In this document: positions 23,600 through 36,116 of the stretch, piece after piece
Position numbering within the stretch: position 1 is the stretch's first letter
Layout of the letters: the number at the start of each line of letters is the position of its first letter
Source of the DNA: Diadema setosum
Taxonomy: Eukaryota; Echinodermata; Echinoidea; Diadematoida; Diadematidae
Reading direction: 5' to 3'
Length of the DNA: 64,000 nt
Assembly: GCA_033980235.1 (NCBI GenBank)
Contig: CM067076.1
Location: forward strand, 32,150,383 to 32,214,382
Notes under the pieces: model-generated
What the model was told of the DNA's origin: nothing
Database searches by the model: none
What the model saw: only the letters and a program-made list of their open reading frames with translations
Made by a program: the position numbers and the translations under genes

Positions 23600-23956
23600 C
23601 AATTTATCTTACATTGGCAGCAGTGATTTAAAAAAAATGTTCGAGTTATCATACATATTTGATGCATATGTGTAGGTCAGTTGTATCACAAAATACCCTA
23701 CATATAACAGTTTTCCCAATAAAGCCTAAAATATAAGGAGATATCACTATTTTTCTCACAAAACCATAATTCCAGACGGTTTAGTCTAGAAACAATTTTA
23801 TCATAACTATTGTTCACATTTTTGTACAGTTAACAATACTTAACATTTATTGTAATGATCAAAAATTTGTGCATTGGTTGTTTCTATCCCTAACTCACAT
23901 TCAAGAACTATTGGTTGGTTATTGCTTCGCCTGCAAATGGTAAATAATACCTTTAA
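23600..23956 (+). mobile_element. Foldback family C copy
   Basis: It carries GGCAGCAGTGATTT, GATGCATATGTGTAGGTC, CAATAAAGCCTAAAATATA and GCAAATGGTAAATAATACC, and ends at TTAA. The left terminus is degenerate (AATTTATCTTACATTGG instead of the TTAAAGG form). Confidence 0.75.
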
Positions 23957-24137
23957 TATACAGGCTTCATAAAGCTATATATAAACAATTTTATCTACGT
24001 CGCCTTTTCTCTACGCTTATAATGTCATTATTTTACTACCACACTTTCATCTCTCTCTCCCTCTCTTTCTCTCTCTGGATATATATGAATGTGTATATAT
24101 TTATATATATGCATACATATATATGCATATCTATGCA

Positions 24138-24159
24138 TTATTATATATATATATATATA

Positions 24160-24237
<78 letters not shown>

Positions 24238-24239
24238 CA
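24138..24239. repeat. (AT)n then (TTA)n microsatellite
   Basis: An AT tract of about 22 bp runs into about 75 bp of pure TTA repeat. It gives false poly-Tyr, poly-Leu and poly-Ile frames. Confidence 0.95.
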
Positions 24240-24897
24240 TATAACATCTGTATGTTTAGAACAACAGAGAGGCTTCTTGTGAATGTGAATGAAGTTCACG
24301 GTATCAGACACCGCGATGAGACGTTATGGATGACAAATCTCCAGTATTTATTTGCATATTCTGAATTCCTTCACGAATTCTTTGATTCATGGGGTAAAAA
24401 ATTGAATCATGAATATTTTGAAAGAGGGCGCGGTAAAAACATGTAGATGGAGGTAATAAAAAATCATAAAACAGCAACAAAAACTCAAATCTGTGTCATG
24501 AGGTCGCGACATTAGGCGATATAAACTTGGCAATAAAACAATCCTCCCAGAATTCCTTGCATGGCCCTGCGTCATCAGTAATGGTTCATGTCATCTACTG
24601 TTAACTGTGGCCACAAAACTTCCATGCCTTAAGAGATCGAGAGAGCGAACGCGCGATCACACACGTACAGAGTCTAGCGTGAGAATCACCTGTCATTACT
24701 GATTCTCTGAATATTACTGGACTCGGTGAACACAACAACAACAACAGCGTAGTAGGAAACTTTCCCTCGAGAAGTAAACGGGATCCATCTATCTAATATC
24801 GCAGTAGTATCTTGGCGCAGGGTTTGCGGAGAAGAGAACAGATCTTTCACTCGCTACATACTTTTCAGACGATCGACCCGGAGTCAGATTCAACGTG
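24240..24897 (+). promoter_or_regulatory. Upstream flank and 5' UTR of the channel gene
   Basis: This lies between the TTA microsatellite and the channel start codon. The last 250 bp are less AT-rich than the flank. A TTTTCAG at 24864-24870 directly before ACGATCG could be a splice acceptor, in which case the first UTR exon lies further upstream. I see no convincing TATA box and cannot place the transcription start. Confidence 0.4.
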
Positions 24898-25062
24898 ATG
24901 ATGTCGACGGCTCAAAAGCTCAAGTCCTATTTTTACTTCCGTCGTCCGAGGTCGAAATCGAGGAACCTCTCGACAGCGACGACGCCGTCATCCAACGGAG
25001 CCTCAAGCGACAATGAAGCTTGGAGGAAGACGAAGATGCAGGCATGGAAAGACAAAGTTCAG
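24898..25062 (+). CDS. trpa: TRPA channel exon 1 (residues 1-55)
   Basis: Start chosen at the first of two adjacent ATGs (24898, 24901). It encodes a basic, Ser/Thr-rich N-terminus beginning [20 protein letters not shown] and ends GTTCAG|GTACAG, phase 0. No signal peptide is present, as expected for a TRPA channel with a cytosolic N-terminus. The link to exon 2 across 4.8 kb rests on matching phase and the absence of another candidate. Confidence 0.75.
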
Positions 25063-28000
25063 GTACAGTACGCACTGAAAGTAGCAAACGTTTACGAACG
25101 AACTAACAAGACATCGAGTAGAGAAAACGGGGTGAGGGAAAGACAAGGGTTGAGGCTACACAGTGGGCGCTACATCTAGCTCTTACGGGACCCTGACTCG
25201 CATGCTATGATACCACGACCCTTTTGGCCTCGATCTGCATCTCTTTTATAGCACGAAATGAGTTAGATTTATTTTGAGCCGGTTTTCAAAACTTTTGGTT
25301 GATTTAAGATCTTGGGGAGTTTGTTTAATCAAGAATATTTACCGTGCCTGGGTTATTCAGGCAGCTCGGGGTGTTGTTTTCTACGTGAAAGTACACGTTT
25401 GAAGTCACTATTGATTACATGAGTAGCCCAGAATGATTGATTTGGTGAATCATTGAATTCTCCAACAAATTACAAGTAAGCTTACAATCCTCCAAAAGTG
25501 ACTAACAAGGTAATGGAAATCTTTCAATTCTTGCACAATTCGCTTTCTTATTGATGCGTTTGTTTTGTTTTGTTTTGTTTTGTTTTAGCACAAACACACG
25601 ACTTCATCTAACTTCACAGTTAAATGTATGCCCGGATAAGACATTGTAACACCAACATCCGTAATCAAGAAGCCTGCCTAGAGATACCATAATGTTCTTA
25701 CAATGAATATCCACAGTCAAGTGTCCATATGAACTGATTGTGCTCAGTAAAATTCAGTACACCTCAAGATCTCCGTGTCAACAGTCAAAACGATCTTGAA
25801 CGAAGGCTACTCCGCCAGAAGGGTCACGCTGTTGCTCCTGAGTAAACCCCAGGAAAGTCTCCGGCGGTTTCCAGAGAGATTCAGACGTAAAGTGAAATAC
25901 AAAGAGATCCCTTAGCAACAGCCGACCCGACACGACATCTATGCGAAATTCTAGTCTAGGCTGCTCCCTGATGGCTTACAAAATACTAGTAATGGCAAAC
26001 CATAAAATTAATACAATGTGATGTAGTTGTGTTCTATATGATATATTAGATATGATTACATGCCATATAATTATGTATCATATATAATATATATAATGTA
26101 TACGAATACACATATATATATATATATGTATGTATATAAATATACCAGTACATATTATGTAAGGACAAGAAAATGTAAAAGAACGATGAAGGATGGTGAG
26201 AAGAAGGCGGTACATTTTAGAATACTCGAACCTCTCATCCAATATCGAACAATACGTTTTCTACACTACAAGTCCAGTAATGTGTCTCATTTTGAAATAT
26301 AGAGAAGACAATTCATGATTGACGAGGTATAATACCAATTTCCATCCGAGGGAGACTTAGCTGCTATTGACTCTGTGCTGGTGCATGAACCCTTTACGTC
26401 ATTTCAATTTGTACTGCTCAAATTATCATCTTGAAATTACTATATTATTAGCAACAAGGAATAATTTTATCAAGTAATATATTCTACAGGAACAGGAAAT
26501 TAGGGGAAAAAAGCTTCAAAGAAAATATTGGGTATGAATTTGACTTTGCATTTGATATTGATTTCCCCGTCTTAAATTTTGCCACGCTCTCTACGAAACT
26601 ATTGAAACTGGCGATGTACTTCTTGATTCCGCTATGGTTGCATATTATTTTCATTACGTAACACAAAAAGGGGCGCGTGACAGGTGCGCATCATTGCATA
26701 CGTGCCAAAATATCTTTTGCTTCTACGGCACTCCGTAAAGTTTTGCCCTAGATATTCAACCTAAAGGAGGAAGTTTATTTATCGAGCCAAATTTTCTAGC
26801 CCGTCTGTAGTGTAAATAGTATTGTGTAGCAAGCGTCGCAGTTTACGTCCCAGGGCCCCATTAAGACCTCCTTCCGTTTAGAATATTCGTTACGAGTTAA
26901 AAGAAAAAAGACAAGAAAAAACGAAACAAAACAAAACTTGGCGAAGTTGGCGTTATAGGACTGACTTAACGAAGGAATAGACAAGTAATTATGCGGTCGT
27001 AATTACTGTGTTTCGTGATACTGACTTTAAAGATATTCCTGTACCTTTGGTTGAAAATGAAATAAATGAATTGAATTGAATTGAATTAAATTAAATTGAA
27101 TTGAAATTTTAATTCACATATTTCTACAGACACCTTTGTGAAGAATTTAGAGGTCTTAGCGATATTTCCTCCATATCTTAAGCAGAGTATGAGTAGAATA
27201 TTATCGAATCAAACGTTCTTTACTTTATGAGTCCCAGATTCATGAGCAATACCTAACATGTTATCCGTACCCCTGTGATAGACTTATCTGAATCACATCA
27301 TCGTAATTCCATAATACTCATAAGAATTGTTGACTTGTTGATACTGTGAAGCATGCCTAGAGCAGTCATCAGTCATCGGGACCTACTTTTCCATGGCGTA
27401 GTTATTTCATTCGTGAGATCTAGTAATGAAACAAATGGCGCGGAACAATCGCAATTAACCCAGCAATCAGCATTGTCAATAAATAGTTTGGTATTGAGTG
27501 AAAAGTGTGTGACGTCAGGTTGGACATTACACTATAAAGCGCGCTAGAGCCCAAAGGTAAACAAGAGGAGTGATTACGAGCAATAGAAAGGAAGGTAAAT
27601 TTTGTGTTAAACTTTACATTTCCGTTGACAATGTAAAGATCATCACGATACCATGGTCGATTATGACGTCAACAATGTACTTAATTAAACAGAGAATTTC
27701 GTCAAGGAGAAACTTGTTTTGATGAAGTAAAAAAAGAAGAAAAAAGGATAGTGTATTGATGATTTGGACATGAATTAATCCTATGCGTGCCAATGAGTCA
27801 AATGCGGACAAATTTCACACACAAACCGATGGACAAGAAATTAATATGACGCGCAGAGTCAAGAGATGCTATTTAACTCATCCACTAAATATATTATAAC
27901 GCAGGAGTCCCCAAAGAGGTGATTTAATCCCGTGAAAGCAGCACTGGCTTCCGAATAAATCTTAATCAGATGTTGATTGTAATGATAATAAAATCATATC

Positions 28001-30158
28001 AAAGTACGCACAACACAATACATGCTCATGCGTGTTGCTAATGAACAGGAAAGCACAGCACACGAAATACACTGAATCAGTCTTAGACTTAGACATAAAT
28101 TTATGTTTTGCACAGCAAACTATGATTATCTCAACCCACCCACCCCCCCCCAAAAAAAAAGTTCGCTTGACTACAGAACTGACTGTCTTTGATTGAAGGA
28201 TAGGCAGGAGGTCAATGTTACTCACGATGATCAAGTCACCTTTACGACTCAGCAGACCTTTAAACTGTCTGCTGCTCTCTTCGAAACTCGCAATTTAAGA
28301 TGTTACAAAAACTGCGGTCACGAAAATCACAGTATATGGGACTGATGAAAATGACAGTGACCATGGCCATCCAAATTTTCTTCGTCATCATGAGAGATCC
28401 GTGTTAAGGAGGATAAGGCTTTGGAATCTCAAAGAGATCCTGATATCTAATTATGCCCAGAGGGAGTTCACACGGAGGTGGTAATAGTTTTGCTTGAGAT
28501 GTGGATCCAGATTTGAACTTTTTTGCGTGATAATTGGAAACTACATGTGAAATATTAAAGAGCATACAATTCTAAGAGAAATTCAAGATTTATTTGAAAA
28601 AGAAAATGGCTGAGATATGGAAAGCAAAGTAAAACATAGTGTTCCTCATAACAGGAGGGTCCCAGCTTTTATTAGGACCTCTTTGTTTTTGGACATCTCA
28701 GCCATTTCAAAACTAATTTTCATCAAATAAACTTTGAATTCCTCTAAACATTGGATGCTCTTTAATATTTCGTAAGAAGTTTCTTATTATCACACAAAAA
28801 AGTGTGAAACCTGAAGCCTCATCTCAACCAAAACTACATCATCTCTTTAAAGGATGATTGGCCTTCTCTAATGCACGCTCTCCCTCATGACCTAATTCTA
28901 AACAGTGGCTACAGGCTGACACTATTGGGATGATAACGGCAGAGGCCTCAGGGTTTGTTTGTTTGTTTGTTTGTTTGTTTGTTTGTTTGTTTGTTTGTTT
29001 GTTTGTTTGTTTGTTTGTTTATCATATTTCGTAGAAAAAAAAGAAATAAACATATTCCATACAGTAAGATAAACGTTTTACATACAGGTCATGAAAAATA
29101 TTTACAGAGGGTAGACCATTTTCAGTACAGGCAATTTCGTTAATGACTGCCACTTCGGGTTTTCCATGTGGCCCTATTTTACAAGAAAGTAATTTCACAC
29201 ATAGAATACAGGGACTATGATAATAGAATGAAAATATAACAATATGATAGTGCTTAAACCGGGTGAAGAAAAAAAGTTGTATCCAGAGTGTTTAGAATAC
29301 TTGATTTTGATTGTATGGATGATTCTATTGCTGACGATTGTTTAAGATGATGATGATGGTTATTTTCTTTATTGATATCGTTGTCGATATTTTCATTCGG
29401 TAGAATATACTAGAAGACGAGTCTTGTCACGCCATCTTTTTGTGTGTCCGCACCCAGTTACCTTACAATACTACAAATTCACCATTGTCTTTGCATACGA
29501 CATAGGAAACGGCTGGACGTTAAATAATCCTATTTGCCTTTTTTACATAGTTGATGACCTACTATGTTACCTGGTTATTTGATTTACCTTTTATTCCAAC
29601 AGAAATAGAGTGTTTTATTGTGCAAAACTTAGACAAAAGTTTAAGAATGAAAGAAATGAGAACGAGATGTGATGGTATCAAGGGTACTGCCTTAATGATC
29701 GTAATTTGTTAAGCTTTATTTTCATTAGTAATAGTGATTTAGCAGTTATTGTCATCATCAAAATCATCATCATCATCTTCGTCATCGTCGTCATCATCGT
29801 CATCATTGTCATCAGCGTCATCCTCCTCTCAATCTCATCCTCTACAGAGCGCTACGCCGAGAATGCTGCCGCCGGCTCTGCGGAAGAAGCCGTCGAACGT
29901 GAACGCCCGCAACCACCTGGGCCTCACCCTACTCCACATCGCCGTCGAGGAGGACAACGTGGCGGAAGTTCGAGAGCTCCTGTCCCGGAAGGACATCGAG
30001 TTTGACGTGAGAGACAGAGCCATTAGTATCATCCCTACCATGATCATTATCAGTGTATTATATGATTAGCAGTATATTCTCTCTGTCGTCATTATCAATG
30101 TCAAAAAGATACTAATGATTGTAGTTATTAGCACCTCTACTACTCCTTCTACTACATG

Positions 30159-30232
<74 letters not shown>

Positions 30233-30320
30233 GTACCACACTACTACTGCTACTTCTACTACTACTATACTACTACTACTGCCAAACTACTACTACTGCT
30301 GCTACTACTGCTACTATACA

Positions 30321-30411
<91 letters not shown>

Positions 30412-33400
30412 TTTCTACTGCTATATACTACTGTTATAACCACCACCACTTTTCAGGCTGAAGACCGTCGCCATCGCACGCCCTTGCTGCTGGCCTGCGA
30501 GCGAGACCGGACGGAGATCGCCCACAAGCTCATCAAGCACAACGCCGACCTCACGGCGTGGGACGAGAACTTCGACACGCCACTCCATATCGTCATCCGG
30601 AGGGACAACCTGGCGATCGCCGACGACATTCTGGAGAAAGCAAAGGCCACAGACCAGCTGAGAGACGTAAGGCAGGCTCTGATCGGTTTAAAAATCGGAT
30701 GAATTACTAATCCTGGTTTGTTTGTCTGTATGTTTGTTTGTTTGTCTGTTCATTTGTTTCTTTTTTTTTGTTTCTTTGTTTCTTTGTATTTATTTTCCAT
30801 CTGTACAACATGGCTTGGTGACCCGCATTCACCTTAAAATTTTTGGAGGTAAATGTTTTGTGTCGAGATCAAAAATTTAACATCAACTTCTTTCATAATT
30901 ACTTGAATATCTTGGGTTATGTCCAAATTTCATGAAACGTGTGCTGTTCCTGTTCGTACTTTTTTTTATCCTTTATCGTCAACTCCATTAATCTAAAATC
31001 TTAAAGGAGGTGGCTAATAACTGATCGATGGGAATCAGTGGGAATGCTGGGGAATGATTGTTCTAATCCTTGTGGGATTCATTAAGAGTACATTATATAT
31101 CTATTGTTGTGTGAAAATTATTTGCTTCAGAATGGTCTCATATTCAAGTAATGTGCAGTTAAATGTTTCCAGGTCAGCATGCCTGTACAGTGACGGGGCA
31201 TTAAACTGCACATTACTTAAATATGAGACCGTTCTGAAGCAAATAATTTTCACACAACAGTAGATATAGAATGTACTCTTAAATGAATCTCACAAGAATT
31301 GAAACAATCACTACCAGCATTCCCACTGTTTCCTACTGATCAGTTATTAGCCATCCCCTTTAACAGCCATCTTTACTTGACCACTGTCGACATTCTACTC
31401 TTCCCTTCTGTGCTCCACTGTCTCCCTGGCCATATTTAAACCGCTGGCTGTCGAAAATCACATCAAGATGAATTATATAAGCCTTGTGAATACAATGTAT
31501 TCCCTTTATAACGAAGTCCTCGGAACTTGCGGTGTTCTTTCGTTATCGAAATTTCGTTATAAGCGAATAGTAAAGTACTTAAATATATGTAGATGATATA
31601 TATTTTGGGACCTGAATCTTTACTTTGTTGCAACGAGGAGAATTTCGTTATAACCATGTTCGTTATAACGGGAGTGCAATGTATAGATACAAACCTCATT
31701 TTCCAAAGACGACAACTGCACTTACCAGGCAGTCAAAAACAAAACAAACAAACAATCTTGTTTACTCTTTAGTGTTTGTTTAGCTTACTGAGTTCATTTA
31801 TGTCTCTTCAATTCTAAACTCTGTTCTATGTGCACGTTTGAGCAAGTCGTAATTATCGTGAACAGGGATCCAAGTCCACTATTTGAGTTCGACCGATATT
31901 TATGAGCATTTTACTCTCAAAACACAACATTCTGACATCCAGAACCAAAGTTTCTGGGAGGAAGCGGTTATTCAACCACAGTACGAAATAATATCCCTGC
32001 TGAATTTTTGAGTGTCTTGTTGAGTGGGGGAATGTTTATGTTTTGTTTTTGTTTGGGGTGTGGAGTAATTTAAACAGTTTTTTGGACATGTTCGATTTAT
32101 TCGTCTTCCAGTTGTTGACATCCTGGAATTGGAACTGGGTGGCTCCTATCCACGATGCTGTGAGAGCCGGAAAAACCGAGTTTGTCCGCAAATGTTTGGA
32201 TCAAGGTACGTCCATAATGATTAAAGAGCTAGAGACATTACGTGGATGTAAGGCAGTCACATTGCTGGTACCAATTAATTGTGACGTCAAAGGGAAGATG
32301 GCACTCAGTCAATACGATTATGACAGATTGAAAAGAAAGGAAAGATGTCACATTATGTGATCCATGCAAGCTTATGCATTTTACGCAGGAGTTTGTTGAA
32401 AGCATTGAGTCTAACTATCTGTCAAATTTTACATGGATATTTTCTGTGGCTGTTGTACTTGAACTTTATTAGGTTAATGGGATTCGCCATTACACGCTCA
32501 ATTTCATCTGCCTAGCGCAGCTTTAAACTCTATGGTATGCTCTGGTGTGGAAAATTAATCATAAGAATGGATTGCTGTTTTTTTGTTTACGTGAGCCAGC
32601 GCAAACACGGACATAATGACGAGAATATGACCTTGATACACATTCAGTGATTGCGACAAAAATGACAAAATATATGGCAAGTAGCACTTACGTTTTCTTT
32701 TCCCTGAGCTTTTACTTCTTTAAATGAAACTCCATGCCGTGTTAAAGATGACTGCAGCACACTAATCACACGCATACTCACACAAAAGATTTCGGATGTT
32801 TCATTAAAACCAGACATGACCTCAGACAGGTTTACCGTCCTATCGATGGCAACCACTTATGCAAATTAGATGGTGATTTCAGGACCTCACTGTTATACGC
32901 CCAAAGTGGGACTAAAATTTCCTCACTCTTGTCACTTGTTGGAAGGAGTCAAAGAGTTCAGTTGTAATTTTTGCCTGAAATTGTGATTGCGTAATCTTGA
33001 ATTATAACGGTGCGGGATTGTAGTCGTTATATAATTGTTATGATGTCATCATTATGTTATCTATCACAACTTAATGTTTAGATCACTTACCTGTTTCAAC
33101 CGTCGGATTCAAAAAATATTTAATAACTTTTTTTTTTTCCAATTGACTACATGTTGCATCATTTTATGTATGAAAGTGAAATGCACAAATAAGATCAGTC
33201 GATAAAGGAATATCATTCTTTAGTAAAGACCAGTGGGAGAGTTGTATGGCCATAACATAATCAGATATTTAAGACAAGTTGTGACTGGTATCACTGTTTG
33301 AAACTTGGTACAATCTGATATCCGATTTGTACGATATGTAGCATATCTTCAACAGCCTTTTTCAACCACCACCACCACTACGGCTGTCATTTATAGAACC

Positions 33401-35600
33401 ACGACCGACAGTCATGCTGCTAACGATACTCTTTTGTGTAAAAACAACCCAACAGCCCTGCAAGCCGAGCAACGTCAGCAGCGAGCCAGGGAGAAACGGG
33501 GAGAGGATGACGAGGACAAGGTCGAAACCAGCATCGTGGATCTCCCCGGTGAAGACGACAACAGTCTGCTCCACATCGCGGCCACTCTCGGTAATCTGGA
33601 CATGGTTCGTCTGCTCGTCGAAAAAGGCGCCAAAGTCGACAGCACCAATTCCAACCTGCGGACTCCGCTGCACAACGCATGCGCGCAAAACCACAGCGAG
33701 GTTGTAGAGTATCTTGTGCAGAAGTGAGTACCATGTAAAGTATTTGTAACAGCAGATTGTTCGGTGATTAGTTTTTGTTTGAGCAACACTTGAACCTTTG
33801 TGGAACTAACCAACAAAATTGAGATTGTCTTTACAAGATCTTCAAGAATTAAAATGGTTGAATTAAGAATGAAATGAAATGCCACCGGGTTAAGAGCTCT
33901 CTCTTTCACAATGCAGTCACTGTTTTGAGACTCAAAAACTCAAAGAACGTAGAAAATAAATTTTAGCGAATTGTATTTGATGATTTCCACATGACAAAAC
34001 CAGCAGAATAGCAAGCTGATACATCTCATCCGCCACCATGGCAACATGCAGCATCTATAAATGTTATCATTTGATAGAAATTACTCTTTGAAATCAGACA
34101 GATAAAATACACTTTTAACATTATCCCAATGATATCTCCTTCACGGAAAATATGACGGAACGTCACTCATGTATGTCTACGAGTACAACTGAAAATCCTT
34201 TGATCATTCAACTGATGACAAAAGTCAGAATTTCCCCCACTTTAAAGAAGCAGAATGTTCTTACATTTCAGTTTTAATACACTTAATAGTACTTAAAGGA
34301 AATGTCTGGTATATTTGATACTTGCACATTTATCATGAAGACTCTTCGCCCCCCCCCCCCCCCCCCCCACACACACACATACATACATGGGTACGTTGCC
34401 TCGCAATACAAGGACTTGGTATTCAGACACAATGTTACTGTTTGTCCTGTAATCACGTGATTCTAGGGGAGCTAGTCTCGAACAACGAGACGCGGACTAC
34501 CTGACCGCTCTGCAGATCGCCGCTAACGCCGAAAGCTTCAACGTCGTCATCGCCCTGCTCGACCGCATCTACAACGTCAACTCGAAGGAGGACTTCGAAA
34601 CGGTGACCACTGAAGGCGGCGTCGGAGCAAGCAAAGTTGGAGGAAGTGGCGGTGGAGGAAGCGGCATGGGTGGAAGCGGCCTTGGTGATAATGGGGTGGG
34701 TGGAAGCGGAGTCGGTGGAAGCTTAGTCGGTGGAAGCGGTGTTGGTGGAAGCGGTGTTGGTGGAAGCGGTGTTGGTGGAAGCAGCGTTGCCGGAATCATC
34801 GTTGGCGGAAGCAGCATTAGCGGCGGGAGCGACGACGACGAAACCGCGGGCCAAGCCGCTGCTGCTGAATCAAGCGACCTGAGTGCGATTGCTGAAGAGG
34901 GAAGCGAGAAATTGCTCGACGCTGACCAGATCGTCAATGAAAGTATCGACGGGAAGTCCTCCGAAAAAGTCAATGACAGTGCAGCTGCGTACGTCGGTCC
35001 GGTTGTAGAAACTGAACGCGAGACAGGTGCGCAGATCGACGAGGGAGCGCTAGCTGAATTCATCGAGTGGGTTGTCACGGAGAACAAGGCTAAAGTCCTG
35101 AAGGTAAACTTAAATATTTGGTTGAAAGAGACAGACTTCTTACATTAGATGAAAATATGGAAGACTCTATCGCCGTGATTAGCGAAAATAAATGAAGGAA
35201 ATATCATACGATGTTGAGTTTTAATGATCCCATGGAGTGCCTAAAAGTCCCCCCCCCCCCATGGTTTTAAAGCTGTAAGCAGAACCATGCATTACACACC
35301 ATGTAATATCTTTCTTTCTCTTAATACTATTTAATAAATTGCACTAGAATTACTCGATCATTTTATGTTCCTTTCAGCTCCTTTTGCGCTACCGATCCAA
35401 GCTAGATGACGTCATGGATCAAGATGTCGACTGCTATATGATGTATGCTGCCAGGAACGGGCTCACAGAGTGAGTAGACCCCGCCCACCTTGCGGGGATT
35501 CCCCTTTCTGTATCTCTCACCAGTGTCTGTTTATAGGGACAATGAATAATATGTACCAATAGACAGGCATGCAGACAGGTGGACAGCCAGATAGATAGAT

Positions 35601-35667
<67 letters not shown>

Positions 35668-35692
35668 GAGATAGATAGATAGAGAGATAGAG

Positions 35693-35782
<90 letters not shown>

Positions 35783-35822
35783 TAGATAGATAGATGATAG
35801 ACAGATAGATGATAGATAGATG

Positions 35823-35861
<39 letters not shown>

Positions 35862-36078
35862 GATAATAATAATAATAATAATTGCATTTATATGGCGCTT
35901 CATACTGACGTTTCTAAGCGCACTTTGCTACTCATACAAATAGACTAGAAAACACAATAACATTAACAAAATTAACGTTAACAGTAACAAAAGAAGAAGA
36001 AAGAAAAGAAAAGAAAAGAAAAATACATGTGATACAATGGTACAATAATTGATAACTGTGTGCGCCTCCAGAAAAAAA

Positions 36079-36116
<38 letters not shown>

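Larger units (their letters stand above)
25063..29847 (+). other. Channel intron 1 (4785 bp)
   Basis: GT-AG intron. It holds TTTTG repeats (25559-25586), TTGAA repeats (27067-27105), a family A foldback (28480-28850), a TTTG microsatellite (28952-29019) and a trinucleotide run (29756-29830) just before the acceptor. No independent gene is visible inside. Confidence 0.6.
30667..32111 (+). other. Channel intron 3
   Basis: 1445 bp. It contains a family B foldback (31001-31363) and a pogo-like TIR element (31490-31684). No gene otherwise. Confidence 0.6.

Noticed and set aside
30115..30456. Poly-Thr/poly-Leu N-terminal extension of exon 3
   Set aside because: This is the CTA microsatellite of intron 2. 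A strong acceptor at 30456 and a phase match with exon 2 exclude it from the coding sequence.
34569..35087. 172-codon minus-strand frame rich in Pro/Leu/Thr
   Set aside because: It is the reverse complement of the Gly/Ser minisatellite in channel exon 6, whose plus frame has domain, splice and phase support.
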